Assembly: GCA_031178565.1 (NCBI GenBank)
Contig: JAPSIU010000031.1
Coordinates: forward strand, 1-16,258
Direction of reading: 5' to 3'
Length of the DNA stretch: 16,258 nt
Origin: Leucobacter sp.
Lineage (GTDB): Bacteria; Actinomycetota; Actinomycetes; Actinomycetales; Microbacteriaceae
In this document: piece by piece, positions 5,177-12,600 of the stretch
Numbering within the stretch: position 1 is the stretch's first letter
Layout of the letters: each line of letters begins with the position of its first letter
Notes under the pieces: generated by a model
Databases searched by the model: none
What the model saw: the letters and a program-made list of their open reading frames with translations, nothing else
Told to the model about the DNA's origin: nothing
Position numbers and translations under genes: made by a program

Positions 5177-6319
5177 GTCCGGCTTGTTCTGGGCGCGCGG
5201 CGCCGAGGGCTGCCCGAGGAACTCTGCGTAATCGGCCGTCCACCACACGCTCTCGCAGGGCGGGCCGGCGGTGTAGTCGATGCTGCGCCGGGCGGGATGC
5301 ATGACGACCGACGAGATGGTCTTCCACCGCTCGTCCGGATCGGCACCCCGATCGGGGTGGCAGCAGACGGAGTTCGGCCACTCGGCGTGATCCGACAGCG
5401 CGGCGCGCAGATCATCGTCGCCGAGCGGTTCATCCGCATTCGCGACCAGTCTGGTGATGCGGCCGAGCCGTACCGGGCTGTCGGACATCGAAAAAGGGGC
5501 GAGATCGTAGCCTCCCGGCACAGGGCTCGAGAAGTGGTTCGCGTGCACCACTGCGCCGTTCGTACTGAACTGCGGGCTCACGTTCCCCGGCCCGCCCGGC
5601 GAGGTCTCGATGTTCAGAACCGCTCCGTCTCCGTTCGCGACGATGTAGTTGCCCGATGCGGCGCGCGGCAGCCCGGCCACCTGCTCGAGCACGCCGGCGA
5701 TGTGCGGCTGGTCGGCGAGTGAGCGGATGAGGAAGTGGAAGGGAACCCCGCGCGTCGTGCCGTCGAGGGAGCTCGCGAGCGTGTTGACGCCGATCCCGAT
5801 GCCGTTCTGAGTGAGGATCATCTTCGCGAGGAGGCCCGCCTCGACCAGCGTGACGTAGTTCGGACCGTCGTCTCTGTCGACCTCGAGCAGGATCGTCGAA
5901 CCGCTCAGGTATTCGAGCCAGTCCCAGTTCTGCCCGACGACGGATTCGCCCGAGGCGGAGCGGTCGGGCTCGATCGCGAACGAGGTGCACTCGGCGAAGA
6001 TCCGCTTCGATGCGCCCACCGTAGCCGCGTGCAGGATCTCGCTGCGGCAGTTGATCGTGAGAATCTCCGCGAACGTGAGACCGCTGCCGTCGGCGATCCC
6101 GGTGATCTCCTCGAGCAGACCGGGCGTGTGCTGCTCGATCCACGGCACGTACGTCAGCGCCTGCTCAACCGCAGCCGACCAGCTCACACCCTTCGCGTCG
6201 AACGCCCGCTCGTACCCCTCGCGCGTCGCATGGATCAGGTCCCGGGCGAACTCGCCGTACTGTCTCGAGCGAGCGGCGGGATCACCGCTCACCCGGACGC
6301 GCGGGAGGCCGCCGCTCAT
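5156..6319 (-). CDS. C45 family autoproteolytic acyltransferase/hydrolase (isopenicillin N acyltransferase-like)
   Basis: A 387-residue Ntn-hydrolase of the peptidase C45 (acyl-CoA:6-aminopenicillanate acyltransferase) family. These are made as precursors that cleave themselves before a cysteine, which becomes the N-terminal nucleophile and hydrolyses or transfers acyl groups on amides. Visible here are VRVSGDP and RQYGEFARD at the N-terminus, GIADGSGLTFAEILTINCRSE before the cleavage site, ECTSFAI with the likely nucleophile Cys111, then GQNWDW (129-134) and a long beta-rich C-terminal part. The residue before Cys111 is Glu, whereas it is Gly in fungal isopenicillin N acyltransferase. No signal peptide is seen, so it is probably cytosolic. 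The ATG overlaps the stop of the upstream deacetylase relic (ATGA). Its stop overlaps the promoter of the rpmB operon. The substrate is unknown; a degradative amidase role fits a catabolic operon better than penicillin synthesis. Confidence 0.85.
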   Translation of the reverse strand: MSGGLPRVRVSGDPAARSRQYGEFARDLIHATREGYERAFDAKGVSWSAAVEQALTYVPWIEQHTPGLLEEITGIADGSGLTFAEILTINCRSEILHAATVGASKRIFAECTSFAIEPDRSASGESVVGQNWDWLEYLSGSTILLEVDRDDGPNYVTLVEAGLLAKMILTQNGIGIGVNTLASSLDGTTRGVPFHFLIRSLADQPHIAGVLEQVAGLPRAASGNYIVANGDGAVLNIETSPGGPGNVSPQFSTNGAVVHANHFSSPVPGGYDLAPFSMSDSPVRLGRITRLVANADEPLGDDDLRAALSDHAEWPNSVCCHPDRGADPDERWKTISSVVMHPARRSIDYTAGPPCESVWWTADYAEFLGQPSAPRAQNKPDLCDPGS

Positions 6320-6513
6320 GCTCCGATCCTCAGGTCGTGCGCGCGGTGCCGGTAGGGCAGGATGTGGTCGAGCAGATTCGAGCTGTACTCGAAACCGGCT
6401 TCCACGAGCAGGTCGAGCATCGCCGGCGTGAACTCCCCGATCCAGATCTCCTCGGCGTCGTAATCGAAGCTCAGCGTGGCTGCGAAGGGGCGCCCGCCCG
6501 GCCAGTTCGTCAT
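6316..6513 (-). pseudogene. Internally deleted and truncated polysaccharide deacetylase relic (65 codons)
   Basis: An open frame of 65 codons. Its first part, NWPGGRPFAATLSFDYDAEE, matches the start of NodB-type polysaccharide deacetylases (typically NWP.G..VA.sl.FD.DaE). This is followed directly by FTPAMLDLLVEAGFEYSSNL and PYRH, which resemble the later TPRMLDLLAEHGF.YDSS...D..PY segment. In full-length proteins of about 280-300 residues these segments are separated by over 100 residues carrying the metal-binding HxxxH motif, which is absent here. The rest of the domain after PYRH is missing too. The simplest reading is an in-frame internal deletion plus loss of the 3' end. It remains neatly packed: one base after the VOC stop, with its own stop overlapping the C45 start (ATGA). 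The residual frame may serve to couple translation; a functional micro-protein cannot be excluded. Confidence 0.65.
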
Positions 6514-6514
6514 G

Positions 6515-6943
6515 TCAGTTCGTTCTCCCGCTCTGCGGCATCCGGTGCGGTTCGGTCAGCCAGACCTTGTTCCCCTCCGGATCGAAGAACGTGCGCATCC
6601 GGTAGTAGGTTCCGCTCGGATGTCTCCAGACCGTGGTGTCGGTCGCCCACTCGATGTGCGGACCGAGCTCGGCGACCGCCGCGTCCAGGTCATCGACCCG
6701 CCAGGCGATCGACTCGATGCCGGGAGGATTCTCATCCCCGTTCACGACGTTCAGCTTCGGATTGGCGCCCCTCCCCGGGAAGAAGAAGATCTCGACGTCG
6801 CCCGCCCTCACGGCGAACCAGTCCTCCTCCTCGCTCGTCGGGAATGCGAGCGGCAGGCCGAGAACCCCATGATAGAAGTCGAGCATCCGCTGCTTGTCCT
6901 CGAACAGGATGTCGAGATTGTCGAGGCCCCTCAGCAACGCCAT
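6515..6943 (-). CDS. VOC family (glyoxalase/bleomycin resistance/dioxygenase fold) protein
   Basis: A 142-residue single VOC domain protein made of two beta-alpha-beta-beta-beta modules. The first begins LDNLDILFEDKQRMLDFYHG and continues VLGLPLAF...EEEDWFAVRAGDVEIFFFPG. The second has GIESIAWRVDDLDAAVAELG and ends YYRMRTFFDPEGNKVWLTEP. The terminal FDPEGN segment with its Glu is typical of the metal-binding members; the substrate is unknown. I chose the ATG at 6943 because the fold begins there. The frame continues to an ATG at 7036, but that part is antisense to a LacI-family relic. No good Shine-Dalgarno precedes either ATG. It is the first gene of the group with the deacetylase relic (1-nt gap) and the C45 hydrolase. 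Its native upstream region seems to have been replaced, so read-through from the symporter gene is possible. Confidence 0.88.
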   Translation of the reverse strand: MALLRGLDNLDILFEDKQRMLDFYHGVLGLPLAFPTSEEEDWFAVRAGDVEIFFFPGRGANPKLNVVNGDENPPGIESIAWRVDDLDAAVAELGPHIEWATDTTVWRHPSGTYYRMRTFFDPEGNKVWLTEPHRMPQSGRTN

Positions 6944-7108
6944 CTCACGACGATCGACCTCTGCCCGGAGGTGCTGGGCGAACAGGCCGTCAGGATGATG
7001 CTCGAGATCCTCGCGGACCCGGGCCTTCCGCGCCATCAGATCATCGAGGGGAAGCTGCTCATCCGGCGGTCGACGGAAAGAAGGGGCGCGTCGACGACGG
7101 AACGTTGA
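6944..7108 (+). pseudogene. 3' relic of a LacI family transcriptional regulator
   Basis: In one plus-strand frame, 54 codons plus TGA encode LTTIDLCPEVLGEQAVRMML, then EILADPGLP and IIEGKLLIRRSTERRGAS. This matches the C-terminal end of LacI/GalR proteins, where a stretch such as LTTV....LG..AV.LLL.RI..P is followed by VPGELV.R.ST near the last residues. Nothing LacI-like precedes it: the sequence before 6944 is the antisense of the VOC gene, and the break falls exactly at the VOC start codon (cat at 6941-6943). About 280 residues, including the DNA-binding domain, are missing. I infer that a deletion or rearrangement joined a LacI 3' end to the VOC gene head to head. The 90 bases after it (7109-7198) hold only weak small stems, for example CGCCT-GAG-AGGCG, and no gene. 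Confidence 0.6.
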
Positions 7109-7198
7109 CCGGCCGCGTCAGGGAGCCTCCCCCGGCGCCGAGGGCTGCGGCGCGCAGGGAGAGCGGTCAGGAGTCGCACGCCTGAGAGGCGCACGGCG

Positions 7199-8479
7199 CT
7201 ACTCGGGCAGCGGGTGCGCCCTGACGGCTCCGTCGACCATCTCGACGACCTCGTCGGCCTCCTCCTGGGCCTGCTCGCCGAGGCGCCCACGGGTGAGCTT
7301 GTTCACGATCATCGCGAGTGCGCCATCGCCCGTCACGTTCGTGGCCGTGCCGAAGCTGTCGAGGGCGATGTAGGCGGCGAACATGAGCCCGACCTCCATC
7401 TCGCCGAAGCCGAGCATCTGGGCGAGCAGGCCGGCCGCGGCGGCGATCGCGCCGCCGGGCACCCCCGGTGCCGCGATCATCATCACGCCGAGCATCAGGA
7501 TGAAGGGGAGGTAGGCGCCGAACGACACATCGCCCCCGCTGAGCAGCAGCACCGCGATCGAGAAGCAGATGATCTTCACCATCGAACCGGACAGGTGGAT
7601 GGTCGCGCACAGCGGCACCACGAACCCGGCGACCGAGTCGGAGACGCCGTTCTTCTTCGTCGACGCGAGTGTGACGGGGATCGTCGCCGCCGAGGACGAG
7701 GTCCCGAGCGCCGTGAAGTAGGCGTCGCGCATGTTCCAGAGCGCCCGCAGCGGGTTCCGCCCCGACATCGCTCCCGCGATCGAGTACTGCACGAGCAGCA
7801 CGACGAGCGTCAGCGCGAAGGAGACGATCACCACGAGCAGGAACTTGCTGACCACCGTGAGCGCCGCGCCGCTGTGGGAGAGGTCCATGAAGATGCCGAA
7901 GATGAAGAGCGGCAGCGCGGGAACGATGATCCGGCGGATGAGGGACTCGATGATCGTGCGGAACTCGACCGCTCCCCTGAAGATCACCCGGCTGTGGAAG
8001 GCGGTCAGCCCGATGCCGACGACGAAGGCCAGCACCAGCGCGGTCATCACGTCGAGCACGGGCGCGAGCACGATCTCCGTCGCCGAGTCGCTCGGTGCCG
8101 CCGTGAGGGTGAAGTATGGGGTGAACGCCGATCCCTCATCCCCCTCGAGCGCGGTGAGGCCGCCGCCCGCCATCGACGGCGTAAAGAGCCACCGGCTCAC
8201 GAAGTAGGCGAGGAGGCCCGCGAGCAGCGTCGAGCCGTACGCGATCGCGGCCGCCACGCCGAGCCATCTGCCGGCGCCCTTGCCGAGCTCGGCGATCGCC
8301 GGAGTGACGAGCCCCATGATGATGAGCGGGACCGCAAAGCCGAGGAAGCCCGAGAAGATCGAGTTGTAGGTCAGGAAGACGTTGCCCAGCCACTGCGGCA
8401 TCACCGGGCCGGTGACGATGCCGAGGATGATCGCGACGAGGATCCACGCGAGCAGCGGGATCGAACGGAGGAGTTTCAT
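7199..8479 (-). CDS. Dicarboxylate/amino acid:cation symporter (DAACS/SLC1 family)
   Basis: A 426-residue inner-membrane carrier that takes up dicarboxylates or amino acids such as glutamate, serine or threonine with sodium ions or protons. It starts MKLLRSIPLLAWILVAIILG, with eight hydrophobic segments and two re-entrant loops expected. Conserved family pieces visible are the serine-rich hairpin ALGTSSSAATIPVT (about residue 260), HLSGS where transporters of glutamate have NMDGT, APGVPGGA in the second hairpin, and NVTGDGALAMIVNKL with Asn381 and Asp385 in the last membrane helix. The change at the NMDGT motif suggests that substrate or cation use differs from GltP. I chose ATG 8479 because AAGG lies about 9 bases upstream and the first helix follows at once; the frame continues upstream without conserved sequence. 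It is divergent from the SGNH hydrolase gene. Confidence 0.93.
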   Translation of the reverse strand: MKLLRSIPLLAWILVAIILGIVTGPVMPQWLGNVFLTYNSIFSGFLGFAVPLIIMGLVTPAIAELGKGAGRWLGVAAAIAYGSTLLAGLLAYFVSRWLFTPSMAGGGLTALEGDEGSAFTPYFTLTAAPSDSATEIVLAPVLDVMTALVLAFVVGIGLTAFHSRVIFRGAVEFRTIIESLIRRIIVPALPLFIFGIFMDLSHSGAALTVVSKFLLVVIVSFALTLVVLLVQYSIAGAMSGRNPLRALWNMRDAYFTALGTSSSAATIPVTLASTKKNGVSDSVAGFVVPLCATIHLSGSMVKIICFSIAVLLLSGGDVSFGAYLPFILMLGVMMIAAPGVPGGAIAAAAGLLAQMLGFGEMEVGLMFAAYIALDSFGTATNVTGDGALAMIVNKLTRGRLGEQAQEEADEVVEMVDGAVRAHPLPE

Positions 8480-8550
8480 GGAGTGCCTTGCTCTCGGATG
8501 GTGGACCGTCACGACGGGCTCCGGATCCGGAGCGTTCCTGTACTCCAGTA

Positions 8551-8581
8551 ATAGTAGGCGCGCGGCGGACCGCCCTGCCAA
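8551..8581 (-). promoter_or_regulatory. Candidate promoter of the symporter gene
   Basis: On the minus strand TTGGCA (8581-8576) and TACTAT (8556-8551) resemble -35 and -10 hexamers, but the spacer is 19 bases, longer than optimal. The implied leader is about 65 nt. The -35 lies next to the inverted repeat at 8584-8629, so a protein bound there could affect this promoter. Confidence 0.35.
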
Positions 8582-8583
8582 GT

Positions 8584-8629
8584 TGGCGCGAAGTGCGGTC
8601 TCACGTGGTTAAGGCCGCACTTCGCGCCA
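8584..8629. repeat. Perfect 15-bp inverted repeat with 16-bp centre, in the divergent symporter/SGNH region
   Basis: TGGCGCGAAGTGCGG (8584-8598) is repeated as its exact reverse complement at 8615-8629. The 16-base centre contains the palindrome CACGTG. No T run follows on either strand and it lies upstream of both flanking genes, so a terminator is unlikely. It may be an operator, a REP-like element or the footprint of a mobile element. The whole gap 8480-8724 holds no gene; besides this repeat it carries the two promoter candidates. Confidence 0.85.
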
Positions 8630-8710
8630 TGCGAATCGCCGCGAGGGGGAGGCGCACGGCTGGCCGCCGTGCCACGTCGCCGCGAAGCGCGGACGCGGTG
8701 CGAACACCCG

Positions 8711-8724
8711 CGTAGGCTGGTGAG
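8711..8724 (+). promoter_or_regulatory. Candidate leaderless promoter -10 (CGTAGGCT) of the SGNH hydrolase gene
   Basis: CGTAGGCT (8711-8718; -10 hexamer 8713-8718) is followed by six bases, GGTGAG, and the GTG start at 8725. This is the same 8-mer and spacing as before the CopD/CtaG-like gene. GGTGAG directly touches the start codon, too close for a normal Shine-Dalgarno. No clear -35 is visible. Confidence 0.5.
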
Positions 8725-9510
8725 GTGACAGAGAACCGGGAGCGGGCGCCGATCCGCTACGTCGCGATCGGCGACAGCTTCACCGAGGGCGTGGGCGACG
8801 AGCAGCTCGACGGCTCGGTGCGCGGCTGGGCGGATCTCGTCGCGCAGGGGCTCGCGAACGCCACGGGCGAGCCGGTCCAGTACGCGAACCTCGCGATCCG
8901 GGGGCGCCTGCTGAAGCCCATCATCGCCGAGCAGCTCGAGCCGGCCCTCGCCCTCGGGCCGACGCTCGTGAGCTTCAACGGCGGAGGCAACGACATGCTG
9001 CGGCCGCGCACGAACCTGGCGTGGATCGCCGGCGAGACGGAGCAGGCGCTGCGCAGGATCCTCGAGGCCGGAGCGGAACCGGTGCTGCTCGCGGGCGCGA
9101 ACCCGACCGGCGGACTGCCCGGCGGCGAGCGCGTCGCGGCGAAGGGGGACGCGCTCACCCGCAGGGCCGGCGAGATCGCCGACCGCCTCGGGATCCGCTT
9201 CGCCGACAACTGGAACGACGCCGAGCTGGCCGGCCGGCAGTACTGGTCCCGTGATCGGCTGCACCTCTCCGCCGTCGGGCACCGTCGGGTCGCGTCGAAC
9301 GTGCTGCGCACCCTCGGGTACCGGCACCCGGAGCACTGGGTGATCGAGGCCGCCGCGGTCCCGAGCCCGAGCCGCCGCGAACAGCTCCGCTACGCGCGGG
9401 AGCACGTCGTCCCGTGGGTACAACGACGCCTCACCGGCCGCTCGAGCGGGGACGGCCGCTCCGCCAAGCATCCCGCGTGGATCCGCGTGGAACCGCACAC
9501 CGAGCGCTGA
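8725..9510 (+). CDS. SGNH/GDSL hydrolase family protein
   Basis: A 261-residue esterase/lipase-type hydrolase. Block I is IGDSFTEG with nucleophile Ser18, block II is around NLAIRG with Gly60, block III is GGGND with Asn89, and block V is DRLHLSAVGH with Asp177 and His180. The four SGNH catalytic or oxyanion residues are therefore present. No signal peptide or membrane segment is seen, so it is probably cytosolic and acts on an unknown acyl or acetyl ester. The GTG at 8725 is supported by the leaderless promoter element before it. The C-terminal 45 or so residues are rich in Arg and Pro and look poorly ordered. It is divergent from the symporter and followed at 188 bases by the RND permease gene on the same strand. 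Confidence 0.95.
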   Translation: MTENRERAPIRYVAIGDSFTEGVGDEQLDGSVRGWADLVAQGLANATGEPVQYANLAIRGRLLKPIIAEQLEPALALGPTLVSFNGGGNDMLRPRTNLAWIAGETEQALRRILEAGAEPVLLAGANPTGGLPGGERVAAKGDALTRRAGEIADRLGIRFADNWNDAELAGRQYWSRDRLHLSAVGHRRVASNVLRTLGYRHPEHWVIEAAAVPSPSRREQLRYAREHVVPWVQRRLTGRSSGDGRSAKHPAWIRVEPHTER

Positions 9511-9697
9511 CTCCGGGGCGGGAGCGGATCGGGGAATCATCCCAGGGGCGGAGGAGGTTCATACCCGGGTACGATGCCGGGCCGGCGGATCATCGAGAGG
9601 ATGGGTCCGGACCGCCGGGGCATCCGTGTGCCCGAACCTCTGCCGGGGGTGCGGCCTCGTGACGGCGTGAACCGCCGTGCCAGCTCGAAAGGCCCCG
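9511..9697 (+). promoter_or_regulatory. Upstream region of the RND permease gene with a candidate -10
   Basis: This gap holds no gene I can support. TACGAT at 9570-9575, directly after the palindrome TACCCGGGTA (9562-9571), is a -10 candidate. It implies a leader of about 115 nt that can form GC-rich hairpins (for example GGTCCGGACC near 9604). A GGGGAATCATCCC stem at about 9531-9543 after the SGNH stop is too short to be a confident terminator. Confidence 0.3.
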
Positions 9698-12600
9698 ATG
9701 ACCTTCCTCACCCGCACCAGCCTCAAGAACAGACTCATCGTCGGGCTCACCACACTCGCCGTCGCGGTGCTCGGGGCCTTCTCGATGAGCGCGCTCAAGC
9801 AGGAGCTGATGCCGTCGATGCAGGTGCCGATGGCGTTCGTGTCGGTGCAGTCGCCGGGGCTCGCGCCCGAGGACATGGCCCGCACCGTCACTGAGCCCGT
9901 CGAGCAGGCGCTCGGCGCGGTTCCCGGGGTGACGCGGGTGACGTCGACGACGTCGAACGCCTCCGCGGACATCACCGTCGAGTGGCCGTTCGACGAGGAC
10001 GACGAGGACACGCTCCGCACCATCCGCTCCGCGGCGGAAACGCTGAAGTCGTCGTTCCCGAGCGGAACCGAGGTCGAGGTGTTCTCGGGAGGGGCCGAGG
10101 ACATGCCCGCGATGGTGCTCAGCGCCGGGACCACCGGCGACGAAGCGCGGTTCGGCGAGGCGCTCGCGCAGACGGTCGTCCCGTCGCTGCAGGGCCTGAA
10201 CGGCGTGCAGCAGGTGACGCTCTCGGGCCGGGAGGAGCAGCGGATCTCGATCGAGCTGCGCCCCGGCGACGTGACGCGGCTGAAGGTCGATCCCGCGCAG
10301 ATCGCCCCCGTGCTCGAATCCCACGGCGCCGCGCTTCCCGCCGGTCAGGCGCTGTCGGCGGAGGGGCCCGTCTCGGTCACCATCGGCTCCGCTCTGAGCC
10401 CCGCCGATGAGGAGAGCGCGGTCGCAGAGGTCTCGGCGCTGCCGATCGCCGTGGAGAACGGCGTGGTCCGCATCTCCGACTTCGCCGACGTCCGAGCCGA
10501 GTCCGTGCCCGCCGACTCCATCTCGAGGGTCAACGGCAATCCCGCGCTGACACTCCAGATCACCCCCGCCCGCGGCGCGAACGTCGTGGACATCTCCCAC
10601 GCCGTCACGGCCGAGCTCGACCGGATCGCTCCGAGCCTCGACGCGGAGTTCGTGACGATCTTCGACCAGGCCCCCTACATCGAGCAGTCGATCCACGACC
10701 TGTCGGTGGAGGGCGGCCTCGGCCTGCTCTTCGCGGTGCTCGTGATCCTCGCCTTCCTCGGATCCTGGAGGTCGACCGTCATCGCGGCGATCTCGATCCC
10801 GCTCTCGCTCCTGATCACCCTCATCGGCCTGTGGTGGAGCGGCAACACGCTGAACATCCTGACCCTCGGCGCGCTCACGATCGCGATCGGCCGCGTCGTG
10901 GACGACTCCATCGTGGTCATCGAGAACATCGCCAGGCGACGAGGGACGGGGCCGCTCACCATCGAGGGCGTCGTCGCGTCCGTGCGTCAGGTCGCCGGGG
11001 CGATCACGGCGTCGACGCTCACGACGGTCGCCGTGTTCCTGCCGATCGCCTTCGTGTCGGGCATGGCCGGTCAGCTCTTCCGGCCGTTCGCCGTCACCGT
11101 CTCGATCGCGCTGATCGCCTCGCTGGTCGTGGCGCTGACGATCGTTCCCGTGCTCGCGTTCTGGTTCATGCAGCGGCAGCGCGCGACGAACGGAGAGCCG
11201 GCGAGCGGAGACGCGGCGAACGGAGACGCGGCGAACGGAGACGAACGGACCGCGGGCTCCGAGCTCGACGAGATCCACACCGCTCCCGATCGCCTGCAGC
11301 GCGCGCTCATGCCGGCTCTGGGCGCGACGCGGCGGCACCCGGTGATCACACTGATCGCCTCCGCTCTGATCCTCGTCGCGACGCTCGCGATGACCCCGTT
11401 CCTCCAGACGGATTTCCTCGGCTCCTCGGGCAACGAGAGCCTCCGGCTCACCCAGACCCCCAGTCAGACCGGTGAGACGGGCGAGACGGGCGAGACCGGT
11501 GAGGGCGCGGATCTCGTCGCCGCTGCCGAGCCGGTCGAGCGGGCGCTCGGCGAAGTGGAGGGGGTGAGAGACGTCATGACGTCGATCCCGCTCGGCGGCC
11601 CCGGAGCCGCCGGTGCCGCGGCCGCGGGCGGCACGGGGTCCTCCCCCGCGATCTCCTACGACGTGCAGCTCGAGGACGACGCCGACGCGGAAACGGTCGG
11701 CGTCGCCGTGGAACGCGCGCTGGCCGAACTCCCCGACGCCGGAGACGTGCGACTCGAGACGCAGGATCCCTTCGCCGCGGCGGGGAACGGGATCGCACTG
11801 CAGATCCGCGGCACGGACCCGGCCGCCCTGCGCGAGGCGAGCGATCTCCTGGAGGAGGAGCTGACGGATGCTCGCGGTGTGCAGTCCGTCACGAGCGAGC
11901 TCGCGGGTGAGCAGCCGGTGGTGCGCGTGAAGCTCGACGAGGCGAAGGCTGCGGGGCTCGGCTTCGATCGGGCGCTCGTCGCGCGCGCAGTGCAGGAGGC
12001 GCTCGAGGGCCAGACGGTGGGACGCCTGATGCTCGAGGGGCGCGAGCGCGACATCGTGCTGCGGACACCGGGCGCTGAACGCGGAGCCGAGCAGCTGGCG
12101 GAGATCGTGCTGCCGGTCACCCCGCAGCAGACGGCCGCCGCGCAGAAGCAGGCCGCCGATGCGCTCCAGGAGAAGGCGGAGGCCTCCGCGGAGGAGGCCC
12201 GCCTCGCGGCGAACGCCGAGCTCACCGATCAGCTGAACGAGGCCGCGGCGCAGCGCACCGATCTGGTCGCGCAGCTCGGCGCGCTGAACGAGCAACTCGC
12301 CCTCCTGCAGAGCACACCCGTCACCCCTGAACCGCCGCGTACGCCCGAGGAGGACTCCGCGATACGGGCCCAGCAGGAGCGCGCGGAGCAGCTCGCGGCG
12401 GTCGAGGGCGCCATCGCGGGGGCGCAGAGCGGGATCGAGGGCATTGACGAGCAGATCTCGATGCTGCGGCAGTCGCAGAGCGACGCGGCCGCCCAGTTGG
12501 CGGAGCAGCAGCAGGCCGCTGCCGAGCAGGAGGCCGCGAGCGAGGTCACGGGAGCCCCGATCGTGCTCGCTGACATCGCCGCGGTCGAGGAGGAGCTCAC

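Noticed and set aside
5007..5180. Zur operator upstream of rpmB
   Set aside because: I looked for a TGAAAATC-type dyad around the promoter and leader and found none.
6944..7036. VOC protein starting at ATG 7036 with 31 extra residues
   Set aside because: The extra part is antisense to a LacI-family C-terminus, is not part of the VOC fold and has no Shine-Dalgarno.
7214..8551. Plus-strand frame of 445 codons opposite the symporter
   Set aside because: Made largely of Arg, Asp, His and Glu, as expected from the antisense of hydrophobic codons; the minus strand is a clear SLC1 family carrier.
11200..11500. Short tandem repeats as a CRISPR-like array
   Set aside because: Units are 9-15 bp, directly adjacent without spacers, in frame within a coding gene.
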